A stretch of 30,749 nucleotides of DNA from DRGT01 sp035685445 (GCA_035685445.1 DASSAK010000011.1:1-30749), one strand, 5' to 3'; counted from the stretch's first letter, positions 16,903 through 24,716 are shown. Numbers and translations: made by a program. Notes: generated by a model not told the origin, from the sequence alone.

Positions 16903-17159
16903 CGAAGCTTTGTTGCCTCTTTTAGAAGTTTTTTGAGCTTTGGATTGTCTGCAAATATCCAGACTATCGCGCCATCCTTATCGTATGTGATCTTGTTAGA
17001 CTCTTCTAGATATTCAAGTATCTTTGAAAATGTGGGATACTGGACCTGTTTTGGCAGGCTGCGCCACAGTTTGTTTTTTGAGGAAAAACTCTTTTCTTTT
17101 TTGAGTGCCTTTTCTACCATCTGGATGGTATCCAGTCTGGGCATATGGGCCGTACTCAT
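16899..17159 (-). CDS. small winged-helix-like protein, possibly DNA-binding
   Basis: 86 aa, from the ATG at 17159; TATTTATTA centred about 26 bp upstream on this strand supports a leaderless start there, with MPRLDTIQ five residues in as an alternative. The middle (KLWRSLPKQVQYPTFSKILEYLEESNKITYDKDGAIVWIF) has the helix-helix-wing spacing of a winged helix, with the beta wing at ITYDKDGAIVWIF. It ends in a basic helix (KLKKLLKEATKLR). It converges on the RelE-like gene with a 4-bp overlap, so it is not a classical upstream antitoxin. A regulatory role is likely but the target is unknown. Confidence 0.65.
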   Translation of the reverse strand: MSTAHMPRLDTIQMVEKALKKEKSFSSKNKLWRSLPKQVQYPTFSKILEYLEESNKITYDKDGAIVWIFADNPKLKKLLKEATKLR

Positions 17160-17324
17160 ATGCTATGTATGCCCAACATGGTTAATAAATATACATACAT
17201 ACTTGTATAATACGAGTTTATCAGTATGTCCTACCTGGTACGCGATGCCGGGCTTGAAATTATCTCCTAGAACGGTATACAAAGTTCTGGAAAATGGATT
17301 TTAATTCATGAATAAAAAACAGAT

Positions 17325-17423
17325 TCAGCTGATCTTCAGCATACTTTTGATGCTCTTTATCTCCTTCTGAATCTTCTTGTCGTAATCTTTTATACGCGCT
17401 TCAAGCGACGTTGTTTTGCTCAT
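17325..17423 (-). CDS. possible 32-aa basic coiled-coil peptide
   Basis: ATG at 17423, MSKTTSLEARIKDYDKKIQKEIKSIKSMLKIS. The peptide is one amphipathic helix with heptad-like Leu/Ile spacing and alternating Lys/Glu, which random AT-rich sequence seldom gives. A TATA-like TTTTATAG lies only about 11 bp upstream, so the promoter is unclear. It could be a truncated gene or an assembly motif of a small regulator. Weakly supported. Confidence 0.35.
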   Translation of the reverse strand: MSKTTSLEARIKDYDKKIQKEIKSIKSMLKIS

Positions 17424-17839
17424 ATTTCTATAAAACGCAAAACGGCTTAAGCACAAGAAAACAGATCTTTAATGTTACTTGGAAAACTGAAAAACATAAC
17501 AAAACAGATACAGAATTTTGTATCAGATTTGTAGTCTTGTGACTAGCCATAACCAAGTTTTCGCTTACAATATGAGATAACACTAGAATGCTTTTCAAAC
17601 ATGTTAAACTGCATAGAATCTACAATGTCATGTCTGAATATCAACTGAGGGCAATGATAAAATATCCACCATATCTGGTACAGAATTTTGTCCCAGGTAT
17701 CAAGTACTGTGTGTATTTTTATGTGTACGTTTTTTTTATTGCATGAAAGAATCTTTAGAAAAGAATCATAAAAACAAGCTTGAGGCTCCAAAGATTTCAA
17801 TCATGAGGGGAGCAATTGATCTGTATCGACTCAAGGGTG
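17424..17839. other. intergenic region, possibly decayed coding sequence
   Basis: No convincing gene. A perfect inverted repeat GATACA...TGTATC is at 17507-17524, and its core TACAGAATTTTGT recurs at 17679-17691. A short plus-strand frame (ATG 17743 to TAG 17856, 37 aa, MKESLEKNHKNKLEAP...) overlaps the next gene by 17 bp in another frame and could be the upstream part of a frameshifted gene. GGCTTAAG at 17444 is a reversed half of the array at 18144. Confidence 0.4.
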
Positions 17840-18127
17840 ATGTTACATTTGCTTAGCAAAACTGAGAGAGATTTTGTAACAGATCCGTACAATTTTTCAA
17901 AAAATAACTCAAATGTACTGCGACACAGAATAAGAAAGAAACTCAAAAAAGCAAAACAAGATCTGGAATTTTTGATGGAAAACTGTGATGATATCAAAAT
18001 CAGTCAGCAAGAAATGCTGGATGTAGCTAGTTTTTCAAATGGTGTAGTTGTTCAAGACAAAATTTTGCCATTACGGAAAAATGAAACAAAAAGGTTTGAA
18101 TCACTTTCTAAATTTGAAAACTGGTAA
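17840..18127 (+). CDS. small basic archaeal hypothetical protein (95 aa)
   Basis: ATG at 17840 (MLHLLSKTERDF). The segment LLSKTERDFVTDPYNFSKNNSNVLRHRIRKKLKKAKQDLEFL resembles a group of archaeal hypothetical proteins with an LSxxERDYL...SxxYxxxLRxRIRKKL pattern; this is recalled by pattern only. Basic and helical, it could bind nucleic acid. Function unknown. The frame stays open a few codons upstream (to 17816), so the start is not certain. Confidence 0.5.
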   Translation: MLHLLSKTERDFVTDPYNFSKNNSNVLRHRIRKKLKKAKQDLEFLMENCDDIKISQQEMLDVASFSNGVVVQDKILPLRKNETKRFESLSKFENW

Positions 18128-18143
18128 AATTATCCCCAGATCA

Positions 18144-18220
18144 CAACTCCTTAAGCCTAAATCATGGAGTCCCGCAACTCCTTAAGCCTATTTGGAATAA
18201 TCCCGCAACTCCTTAAGCCA
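18144..18220 (+). repeat. three iteron-like direct repeats, 31-bp period
   Basis: CAACTCCTTAAGCC(T/A) occurs at 18144, 18175 and 18206, exactly 31 bp apart (about three helical turns), the last two preceded by CCCG. The intervening 15 bases differ. Each copy contains the palindrome CTTAAG. Equal phasing of identical sites with unrelated spacers suggests a protein-binding array, such as origin iterons or an operator, rather than decayed coding repeats. Confidence 0.7.
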
Positions 18221-18499
18221 AACCATTTTCTTTGAGTGTGACACTTCTTCGGAATGCCAAAAACACCAAAAAATTACCTATTTGCATAGGAAAAACCGTA
18301 TCTTCCCCAGAGTACTTGCTAAATTGCCAAGTTGCAACAATTTGCATTCTTGATTACTAAATTTAGAAATTGCACAAAAGCCTCCAAAACAATCTCACAA
18401 AAGAACAAGACTCCATTTGTTTTCAAAAAACTTTAGAAAAAATTTCTGAAATTCCATTGACAAACAATTGAAATAACCTTTGAGTGCAAAATCTCATAC
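18221..18499. other. AT-rich intergenic stretch
   Basis: No ORF or clear structure beyond A/T runs. It lies directly after the iteron-like array, so an AT-rich unwinding zone is imaginable but unproven. Confidence 0.3.
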
Positions 18500-18814
18500 T
18501 TGGAATTCTCATTTCCAGTCCGGCGACTTTGCTGCAATTACAGCGGAGTAAACAGCGACTTGCAATTACTTGCAGGATTTCTCAACAAAGACTTACGCTC
18601 ATTCCAAAATTTCTCAAAGTCAAACAATATTGTTTTGTACTTGGCCAATACTGAGCTGTTCCGTCATGGAATGTTAAATCTTCAATTTCAAATAATTTTC
18701 ATCCAAATTATGATGTATGTTTTAGATGATGACTTTAAAAATGCAAAAGACAAACATGGTGAATTGATATCCGAACATATACCTTCACGAAACAATCTCT
18801 ATGGAAGATTATGA
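18500..18814 (+). CDS. doubtful ORF, 104 aa
   Basis: Open frame from TTG at 18500. The second half (FRHGMLNLQFQIIFIQIMMYVLDDDFKNAKDKHGELI) could be a helical protein segment, but there is no family resemblance, no good TATA spacing or ribosome site, and the first half reads poorly. It may be a gene remnant. Confidence 0.22.
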   Translation: MEFSFPVRRLCCNYSGVNSDLQLLAGFLNKDLRSFQNFSKSNNIVLYLANTELFRHGMLNLQFQIIFIQIMMYVLDDDFKNAKDKHGELISEHIPSRNNLYGRL

Positions 18815-19339
18815 TTTTGCTGATATCCTATCAAAAAGATGCCAGAACAAGCCTGCATGATTCCCCATATATTTTAAGGATCATTATTTTTTTTAGACTA
18901 TTTTTTGACAGATTATTTTGTTTTTAATTTCAAATTATGATGTTTTGCACATCATTGTTCCATCATTCCATGATATTTGCAAAAATTTTTGATAATTATA
19001 TTTGCAAAAAATTTTAGAAATTTTATTTTATTTTACCTTCACGTCTCATTTGTTGTTCATTTGTTATTATTTTGGTCAGATTAATCTATGATTTATACAA
19101 ACCCAAATTATCAAATCATATTCATATCTACACATATTTTCCAAAATTGATTTTTTATAATATTTTAAATGATTCATTATATAGTTACACAGCTCATAAT
19201 CTTCAACAAAAATTTGATGAAGATCTTGAGTTAAATTGTAGGAAATAACCCCACATCAATTTACAAGATGAGCTGAATTGTGATATTGTAAAATCTTAGA
19301 CTGCTGACGCTCAAACATTGTGCATGACCAACTGACAAC
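18815..19339. other. very AT-rich non-coding region
   Basis: No supported gene for over 500 bp. TATTTGCAAAAA occurs twice within about 45 bp (around 18970-19010), amid long A and T runs. It lies between the iteron-like array and the regulator operon. Candidate for regulatory or replication DNA, or simply decayed sequence. Confidence 0.35.
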
Positions 19340-19471
19340 TTACTGCACCTTGAAATCATAATAAGATTTCACAGTGTCTATCATGTCATCAAAGTCAAAA
19401 TCATCCGAGTGAAATACCGTGTCTGCAAGCCTTTTACGTTTTCCAGTATGTTTCTTTATAGCATCTGGCAT
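19340..19471 (-). CDS. possible 43-aa acidic/basic small protein
   Basis: ATG at 19471: MPDAIKKHTGKRKRLADTVF, then HSDDFDFDDMIDTVKSYYDFKVQ. A basic first half (KKHTGKRKR) and an acidic, aromatic second half give it a non-random composition. A stop lies five codons upstream in frame, fixing the start. It is on the same strand as, and 79 bp downstream of, the 52-aa membrane ORF. No family recognised. Confidence 0.35.
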   Translation of the reverse strand: MPDAIKKHTGKRKRLADTVFHSDDFDFDDMIDTVKSYYDFKVQ

Positions 19472-19550
19472 TCTTGTACGTAATCAGAGGGTTTTATCTT
19501 TGATTGTTTTACTGCTTCTTCAAAAAATCTTCAAAACTTTGCTTTTTAGT

Positions 19551-19709
19551 CTATATCAACAAAGAAACCACAAACCCGCCAATTCCAATCGCTATGCTTG
19601 CAATGCCTAGCATGCACTGTTTTTTTGCACAAAAGCAGCCTTTACTGTCTTTTTGTTCTAGTATGAGACTGGAACTGTTACTGTCTTGGTCTGGTGTTGA
19701 TTCTTTCAT
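19551..19709 (-). CDS. small Cys-containing membrane protein (52 aa)
   Basis: ATG at 19709. A polar Ser/Asp/Gln-rich N-terminus (MKESTPDQDSNSSSLILEQK) is followed by KGCFCAKKQC and one transmembrane helix (MLGIASIAIGIGGFVVSLLI) to the stop. The clean order of polar part, Cys cluster and a single membrane helix argues for a real gene. It is divergent from the regulator at 19806 with about 96 bp between starts. Function unknown; small single-pass proteins are common in archaeal mobile elements. Confidence 0.5.
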   Translation of the reverse strand: MKESTPDQDSNSSSLILEQKDSKGCFCAKKQCMLGIASIAIGIGGFVVSLLI

Positions 19710-19805
19710 GTATTATTTAGACACTGTTTGTAGATAAGAATTTGCTTCAATCTGGATTGAGCTAAAAGTTTTAAGCGATTTTTTGTGAATATTTCATAAA
19801 AGGCT

Positions 19806-20501
19806 ATGAATGACGATACTCAAAAAAGACCATCCTTGGAGACAGAAGACATTGATGATACAGTAGATCTTGATTATGAAAAGATCAAAGATGATATTTT
19901 GATCTTCTCATCAGAAGATGAACGACTAAAGTTTCTTGGTGAGATACTCTCCAATGAATCAAGCAGATCAATTCTGACGTTATTAATTGAAGAAGAAATG
20001 ACACTCATGCAGATTGCCAAGCAAACCAATTTGAATCCAACACTGGTCATACATCACCTAAAAAAATTACTGCAATCTGATGTAGTCACAATTACAAAAA
20101 CTATTGCCAGCAAAAAAGGGCGTCCGATGAAATTTTATCGTGCAAAACCAATCTTGATGATCTCATCTAAAAACATGCGTGATAGCATGCAAAAAAACAA
20201 ATCATTACTCAATGCACTAAAAAAGATAACACGATTCACTGCAATTGGTCTTGCCGGTGTATCTACGTGGATGATGGTTGGCGTTGCCAGAGTGTCAGAT
20301 CCGCTCCAGTCTGCATACAAGTATCCCAGACCGACTCTGCCGTCATACATGACTCCAATTGAACCGCACTCATCGTTGGGATTTTTACAAAGCGACCTTG
20401 TCATTCCAATCATAGCTACAGTCAGTATAGTGGTTATTGGACTGGCAATAAACCACATGATGTCTGCACGAAAAAGAAAGTTAAACGCCAATTATTTTTA
20501 A
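19806..20501 (+). CDS. membrane-tethered winged-helix (ArsR-like) regulator
   Basis: 231 aa. An acidic N-terminus (ETEDIDDTVDLDYEKIKDD) leads to a winged-helix domain at about residues 40-115: FLGEILSNESSRSILTLLIEEEMTLMQIAKQTNLNPTLVIHHLKKLLQ, then a wing with KKGRPMKFYRAKP. Two hydrophobic helices follow: about 142-160 (TAIGLAGVSTWMMVGVA) and 197-217 (LVIPIIATVSIVVIGLAI), with a 35-residue Pro-rich loop between them and a basic C-tail (ARKRKLNANYF). Both DNA-binding domain and C-tail would face the cytoplasm, the loop outside. A one-component membrane-bound sensor-regulator is the simplest reading. It heads a three-gene operon. Confidence 0.85.
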   Translation: MNDDTQKRPSLETEDIDDTVDLDYEKIKDDILIFSSEDERLKFLGEILSNESSRSILTLLIEEEMTLMQIAKQTNLNPTLVIHHLKKLLQSDVVTITKTIASKKGRPMKFYRAKPILMISSKNMRDSMQKNKSLLNALKKITRFTAIGLAGVSTWMMVGVARVSDPLQSAYKYPRPTLPSYMTPIEPHSSLGFLQSDLVIPIIATVSIVVIGLAINHMMSARKRKLNANYF

Positions 20502-20515
20502 AATGATGATATGTC

Positions 20516-20659
20516 ATGTTGTTATTTAAGATACGGGAATTGGAGAATCAAGTAGAATATCTTACTTTTCTGGCTGACCGTCCGTTTATGTTTCTGATAC
20601 AAGACAATGAAGCAGAACAGATTCTATTTATGAGAAGAATCATGGATCCTGCAAAATGA
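20516..20659 (+). CDS. 47-aa protein in the regulator operon
   Basis: ATG at 20516: MLLFKIRELENQVEYLTFLA, then DRPFMFLIQDNEAEQILFMRRIMDPAK. It begins 14 bp after the stop of the membrane-tethered regulator, and its stop overlaps the ATG of the next gene as ATGA (20656-20659). Tight placement and coupling support a real gene despite its size. The N-terminal helix has heptad-like spacing, so it may pair with a neighbour. No family recognised. Confidence 0.6.
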   Translation: MLLFKIRELENQVEYLTFLADRPFMFLIQDNEAEQILFMRRIMDPAK

Positions 20660-21156
20660 CTGACATTGATGATCATACTTTTGATCTGGAACTGACTGAC
20701 CAAATTCTAGAATTTCTGAGTAATAATCCAAAATCAACTATACTGACTGTTTCAAAATCTTGTGATATAGACTCCTATCAGTGCTCTCGCTATCTGGATT
20801 TTATGGAATCTTTCAATCTAGTTGCAAGCAAGTCTACTCTAGATGGAATTAGAATTACTATAACAGAGTCGGGTCTAAAGTATCTGAAAAATAAAAACAA
20901 AAAAGAGCCTACTATCCAGGAACAAAGAGCAGACAAAATAGAGAAGACATCATACAATTTACTTCATAGGTATCCTTTTCGAATTGTTTCAAAAATAAAC
21001 TCTACGCTAGAGGCTTATTTGTCTGAAGAATGGCAAGATGCAGACAAGACTATACAAAGTTATTGCTATCAACAAATTGCAGAATGCAATAACGAAGATG
21101 TAGAGTCAGTCAAAAAACTTATGATTGAAATACTTGATGATTACATACATCAGTGA
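20656..21156 (+). CDS. winged-helix DNA-binding protein
   Basis: 166 aa. The first 80 residues form a winged helix: ELTDQILEFLSNNPKSTILTVSKSCDIDSYQCSRYLDFMESFNLV, then a wing with GIRITITESGLKYLKNKNKK. The ITESGLKYL ending is typical of archaeal PadR/MarR-like regulators. The C-terminal half is helical (TIQEQRADKIEKTSYNLLHRYPF...LEAYLSEEWQDADKTIQSYCYQQIAE) and could dimerise. It is translationally coupled to the 47-aa ORF, so it is expressed with the membrane-tethered regulator. Confidence 0.78.
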   Translation: MTDIDDHTFDLELTDQILEFLSNNPKSTILTVSKSCDIDSYQCSRYLDFMESFNLVASKSTLDGIRITITESGLKYLKNKNKKEPTIQEQRADKIEKTSYNLLHRYPFRIVSKINSTLEAYLSEEWQDADKTIQSYCYQQIAECNNEDVESVKKLMIEILDDYIHQ

Positions 21157-21240
21157 TACTAAAATACAAAACTTTGTAAATTATCTGTAATCATATCCCT
21201 TTTGGAATTTCTATTTCGTCTCTTTTCCTGTTTGTGCGTG

Positions 21241-21320
21241 TCTTATTTCTTACTTTCCTACCTTCGCTGTTTCCTTTAGTATTTATTTATTTTGACGCCA
21301 TCTGACGCGATCTGCGTCAA
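21241..21320 (+). promoter_or_regulatory. promoter module copy 1 with operator palindrome
   Basis: 60-bp block at 21241-21300, nearly identical to 26055-26114 and 27715-27774. It ends in a TATA-like TATTTATTTATT followed by TGACGCCA. TGACGC-GATCT-GCGTCA, a perfect 6-bp-arm inverted repeat, lies at 21303-21319, where transcription is expected to begin about 26 bp past the TATA centre. Similarity to copy 2 continues to about 21368, through the start of the protease gene. Confidence 0.85.
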
Positions 21321-21361
21321 AGGGTTTTTTAGATAAATGTGAATTTGGGAATAGTAATAAC

Positions 21362-22573
21362 ATGAAAAACACAAAAACAATAATGTTTTCTGCACTGATA
21401 TTTTCTATGATCATTCCAATTGTTGGGATGGATGTAGCAGTAGCAAATGTAGATGACAGACAAAACACAAATGACGATGAAGAATTAATAACGAAAAGCT
21501 CGGCTCAATGGAATGAAAAAATACCAGAATCAGTAACTGCTTATAGGAACATAAATCTTGATGCAAGTAACATAAGAGAACAAATTCAGAATAACAAAGA
21601 AATTTCGATTGATTTCAATGGTCAAACATATGTTTTGAAATTAATTGATTTTCAAATGTTCTCAGATGATGCCAAAGCATATCTTCGAGATACACATGGT
21701 GAATTATCAGAAATACCTAGAGAAGATCTAAAGGCATACAGTGGCTATGTTGTAGGTGAGAAAGGCAGTACAGTTTATGCTTTAACTTCGCCTGAATTAT
21801 TCTCGGCCGTAATAACCACCGATGTAAAAATGGTGATGGTAGAACCTTTAACCACCTATGACCGTAATGCAAATCCTCAACAACATATAGTACACGAAAT
21901 ATCAAGGCATTCACAAGACCGTACTACAAAAATCTCATTTGATGCATTGCCCTTGCAAATCCCAAATGCATATGCTTCATTGAACTATGCAAATATCATA
22001 ATGGATTGTGATGAAGAATTTTACGATCTTTATCCCTCAAATTGGCAATATCATCAAGGTCAGGCTCTCCTAACATCGTACAACATATACGATAACGCTA
22101 ACATATCTTTCTATATTTCGCAAAATGTTTGTGATTCCTCTGGTACGGAATATACCGAATCGGATATAGATGATAGATTAGCTCAATTACAAAATTATTG
22201 GGATGGCGAATCTGATACAAGAGATTTTGTTGTCCTTACCAGCGGTAAGGATTTTGATCTAGGTCAAATTGGTGTGACGCCACATGAAGATTATCCTATT
22301 GCCGATACCGCCAATGATGCGTACATTGTAGCCCAAATGGTTGAAGATAGTTATGGTTATTCTGATGGAAGTCTAGCACATCGTCAAATTATTATTGGAC
22401 ATGAAATAGGTCATATGTTTGGAGCTGTGGATACAGAAGCAGAAGTTGTGAATCCTAGCAATCCACCTACATATACAATAATGAAACATGGTGTTGACAT
22501 AGATCAACTAGCTGCCTTGTTGTCCGATGATAACGAATCCACCGTAGAGAGCGCAGGTAATACCTACCTCTAA
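21362..22573 (+). CDS. secreted zinc metalloprotease, metzincin type
   Basis: 403 aa. A signal peptide (residues 1 to about 28, ending VAVA) is followed by a 160-180-residue pro-region rich in beta strands (NNKEISIDFNGQTYVLKLIDFQ, YSGYVVGEKGSTVYALTS) like reprolysin-type propeptides. The catalytic motif is HEIGHMFGAVD: zinc ligands His347 and His351, catalytic Glu348, Gly354 and Asp357. Metzincins usually have His as third ligand; Asp is known in snapalysins. A Met-turn candidate follows at Met374 (TYTIMKHG). The protein ends 29 residues later without a membrane anchor, so it should be released. Its substrate is unknown. It is driven by promoter module 1. Confidence 0.88.
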   Translation: MKNTKTIMFSALIFSMIIPIVGMDVAVANVDDRQNTNDDEELITKSSAQWNEKIPESVTAYRNINLDASNIREQIQNNKEISIDFNGQTYVLKLIDFQMFSDDAKAYLRDTHGELSEIPREDLKAYSGYVVGEKGSTVYALTSPELFSAVITTDVKMVMVEPLTTYDRNANPQQHIVHEISRHSQDRTTKISFDALPLQIPNAYASLNYANIIMDCDEEFYDLYPSNWQYHQGQALLTSYNIYDNANISFYISQNVCDSSGTEYTESDIDDRLAQLQNYWDGESDTRDFVVLTSGKDFDLGQIGVTPHEDYPIADTANDAYIVAQMVEDSYGYSDGSLAHRQIIIGHEIGHMFGAVDTEAEVVNPSNPPTYTIMKHGVDIDQLAALLSDDNESTVESAGNTYL

Positions 22574-22619
22574 TCTTTTTTTCCGAAATGATTATTTTCT
22601 AACATCTAGAACAGTAAGT

Positions 22620-23327
22620 ATGAAATCATTACATTTGATCATAATTGTAACAATTGGAGTCTGTTCTTTGGTTTTTTCATCTTTATTTTTTATATCCATT
22701 CAAAATAATGTACATGATAATACACAACCCAATGTAAAACCATTAAAACCTCATGAACCAAAATTAATATTACAAATCAAATATTCTGAACTTGACGGTA
22801 TCAGAATGAATCCTATGGATATAACTGTAGATCCAGCAGGAAATGTATATCTTCTTGATGAAGGCTATTCATCAATACATGTCTTTGATAACATGGGAAA
22901 TTATCTTCGTTCATTTGATTATGTTGGTGATGATGATCTCCCCATCAGCTGGTATACTGCCAAAGTAGTTGATGTACGAGGAAATTCGTATGAAACACAT
23001 GCTAACAATAATTCTGTTTCTGTTACCAATTCTGATGAGGACCATTTGTTTTCATTTGGTTCTAAAGGAAGCGATGAAGGTCAATTTCAATTCCCATGGG
23101 GAATTGCTCTTGACTCATATGACAATATCTACATAGTTGAACATTTCAATAATCGTGTACAAGTTTTTACTTCTAATGGAGAGTATTTGTTTCAATTTGG
23201 TGAATATGGTAAAGCAAATGGACAATTTATCAATCCAACTGTTATTGCTATTGATAATCAAAATCAAATCTATGTTGTAGATAGTAATAATGGCAGGATA
23301 CAGGTATTTGAATCCATTTTTTCCTAG
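22620..23327 (+). CDS. secreted/anchored NHL-repeat beta-propeller protein
   Basis: 235 aa. An N-terminal hydrophobic segment (LIIIVTIGVCSLVFSSLFFISI) acts as signal peptide or anchor. NHL repeats follow: PMDITVDPAGNVYLLDEG...IHVFDNMGNYLRSFD, a diverged middle unit, WGIALDSYDNIYIVEHFNNRVQVFTSNGEYLFQFG and PTVIAIDNQNQIYVVDSNNGRIQVFE. Four or so repeats are fewer than the six of a closed propeller, so it may be truncated or form one with a partner. It begins 46 bp after the protease stop on the same strand, so the two are probably cotranscribed from module 1. A binding or scaffold role outside the cell is likely. Confidence 0.85.
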   Translation: MKSLHLIIIVTIGVCSLVFSSLFFISIQNNVHDNTQPNVKPLKPHEPKLILQIKYSELDGIRMNPMDITVDPAGNVYLLDEGYSSIHVFDNMGNYLRSFDYVGDDDLPISWYTAKVVDVRGNSYETHANNNSVSVTNSDEDHLFSFGSKGSDEGQFQFPWGIALDSYDNIYIVEHFNNRVQVFTSNGEYLFQFGEYGKANGQFINPTVIAIDNQNQIYVVDSNNGRIQVFESIFS

Positions 23328-23856
23328 GTTATAATAAACTTCATTAACACCAAAATGAATTCTAATTAATTATTGAGACGTATGTTGTAGCGATAAGAAT
23401 CTAATTGCAACTTAGAAAGTTGACCGGTTCTTATGAGATGGAATCAATTGAACTTCATGAAAATTAGAATCATAGCACGATAGTAATATCTTCAAGAAAA
23501 AAGGTATAACCGTGTATGATGACAAATTATCACCAGAAATTATGATTATTCAATAACGCAGAAAAGATTAATCGAAATGCTTTCAAACGCCTACCTGTTT
23601 AGATTAATCAATGGACTCTAGATTTGAACCCAATTTCCAAATGAATGAGGCAATTCTACTAGTAAAAGCTCAGAATAATCCATGACAACCAAAGAAACTT
23701 TCTAGTTTGACATAAGTTTGACTCTGTTGGCATTTTTCTATTGCAAAAAATAATCAGGATGTGTTTTTTACCCTAGATTATTTTCCTACCCTCTGAAAAT
23801 CGTTATTTCCTGATTTGGCAGTGGGGATTTTTATACACAAACCCTTGAATCTTGGC
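23328..23856. other. intergenic region with TATA box and a dispersed repeat
   Basis: No gene seen for about 500 bp. AGATTAATC occurs twice near 23565 and 23611. CTAGTAAAAGCTCAGAATAA at 23659 matches two similar sequences near the right end of the element. TTTTATAC at 23829-23836 is about 25 bp before the ATG at 23857 and is the promoter of that gene. Confidence 0.5.
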
Positions 23857-24153
23857 ATGGGCTTGAAGAAAATAGAAGAACCTGAAGGTGCCAAACGAAA
23901 AATCAGCATCACTCTTGATCCATACGTTGAGGACAGAATACGAAAAATACAAAGCAGGTTGATTGACATAACTGGCAACAACTGGAGTTTTTCTGAGCTA
24001 ATTAATCTCTCAATAAGTTGCGGACTATTATCTGCCAAAAAACTATCCAAAAGCGACTGGGATGCTGTCCGTGCAATGCTAGAAGGCAAGAAATTTCCAT
24101 TTGATAACAAATCTGCCAAAGACTATGCAGAAAATCTGGTTGCCAAACAATAA
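23857..24153 (+). CDS. ribbon-helix-helix DNA-binding protein
   Basis: 98 aa from the ATG at 23857, chosen because TTTTATAC lies about 25 bp upstream (leaderless) and because it starts just before the domain. Residues 12-58 (AKRKISITLDPYVEDRIRKIQSRL...NWSFSELINLSISCGLL) follow the ribbon-helix-helix pattern: one basic beta strand, helix A, turn with NWSFSE, helix B. The C-terminal 40 residues are helical and basic/acidic. Arc/CopG-type regulators are frequent in archaeal mobile elements. It converges on the other ribbon-helix-helix gene at 24189. Confidence 0.75.
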   Translation: MGLKKIEEPEGAKRKISITLDPYVEDRIRKIQSRLIDITGNNWSFSELINLSISCGLLSAKKLSKSDWDAVRAMLEGKKFPFDNKSAKDYAENLVAKQ

Positions 24154-24188
24154 CTCAAAGCCGGATTAACAAAAGCTGGTCTTATTTT

Positions 24189-24713
24189 TTATCTGTCGCT
24201 GAGCTCAAAAACAATCACACTTTCTATGATCTCTTCTTTGGTTATGGTTACACTCAAAGACAAGAAAAATTCTTTCAGATAAACCAAAAGAAAATCAATC
24301 CAACTTTGACCAAGATCCGTCTCAAAGACTATCTTGAGATGATTATGCCTGGCATGATAATTAAAACGAAACCATTTCCAGTTTCGTTCTAGCATTGTAA
24401 AATAATTATTTGCGATATTTTCAAAATTGTATTCGTAACCTGAAAAACTAAATTTCCTTTTGATAGTCTTTACATCTTGCCTTGCTAACTTTTCAATATC
24501 TTGTTTTGAGAGATCTGGAAGCATTTGTATTAACATGTCTTGAGGAAGTGTAATCGCTGGAAGATCGTGCATCAAAGTATCAAGAGTAATTATCCTGTAA
24601 ATTAATTGGTTGATAAGGGAATTAACAGAAGACTCTGTTTTGCATGCTTTGTTTCTTAATAGTTTCAAGTTGTCATCTGTCAATCGTATTGTAAATCTGC
24701 TTTTATCTGACAT
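24189..24713 (-). CDS. ribbon-helix-helix N-terminal domain protein with unknown C-terminal domain
   Basis: 174 aa. The ATG at 24713 is preceded by AGGAG seven bases upstream, an unusually clear ribosome binding site for this genome. Residues 4-45 (KSRFTIRLTDDNLKLLRNKACKTESSVNSLINQLIYRII) are a ribbon-helix-helix domain. The rest is helical and aromatic (NYFTMLERNWKWFRFNYHARHNHLKIVFETDLGQSWIDFLLVYLKEFFLSL) with no family I recognise. It is likely a transcription regulator of the element. It is convergent with the gene ending at 24153, with a shared T-rich stretch between them. Confidence 0.75.
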   Translation of the reverse strand: MSDKSRFTIRLTDDNLKLLRNKACKTESSVNSLINQLIYRIITLDTLMHDLPAITLPQDMLIQMLPDLSKQDIEKLARQDVKTIKRKFSFSGYEYNFENIANNYFTMLERNWKWFRFNYHARHNHLKIVFETDLGQSWIDFLLVYLKEFFLSLSVTITKEEIIESVIVFELSDR

Positions 24714-24716
24714 CAA

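Noticed and set aside
16933..17304. 123-codon plus-strand frame
   Set aside because: It lies opposite the small winged-helix gene, which has a proper TATA box and a coherent protein pattern.
17543..17800. 85-codon minus-strand frame
   Set aside because: No family resemblance or promoter, scattered Cys/Trp/His typical of noise; short plus-strand frames in the same place are equally plausible.
18144..18220. Three spaced repeats with different 15-bp spacers as a mini CRISPR array
   Set aside because: The repeat core is only about 16 bp, spacers are too short, there are three copies, and no cas gene is nearby.
23620..23650. GATTTGAACCCAATTTCC, which reads on the minus strand like a tRNA T-loop (GGTTCAAATC), possibly a tRNA remnant or a third att site
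   Set aside because: The flanking bases do not pair as a T-stem, no acceptor or anticodon arm can be drawn, and it does not match the tRNA-Ser att sequence.
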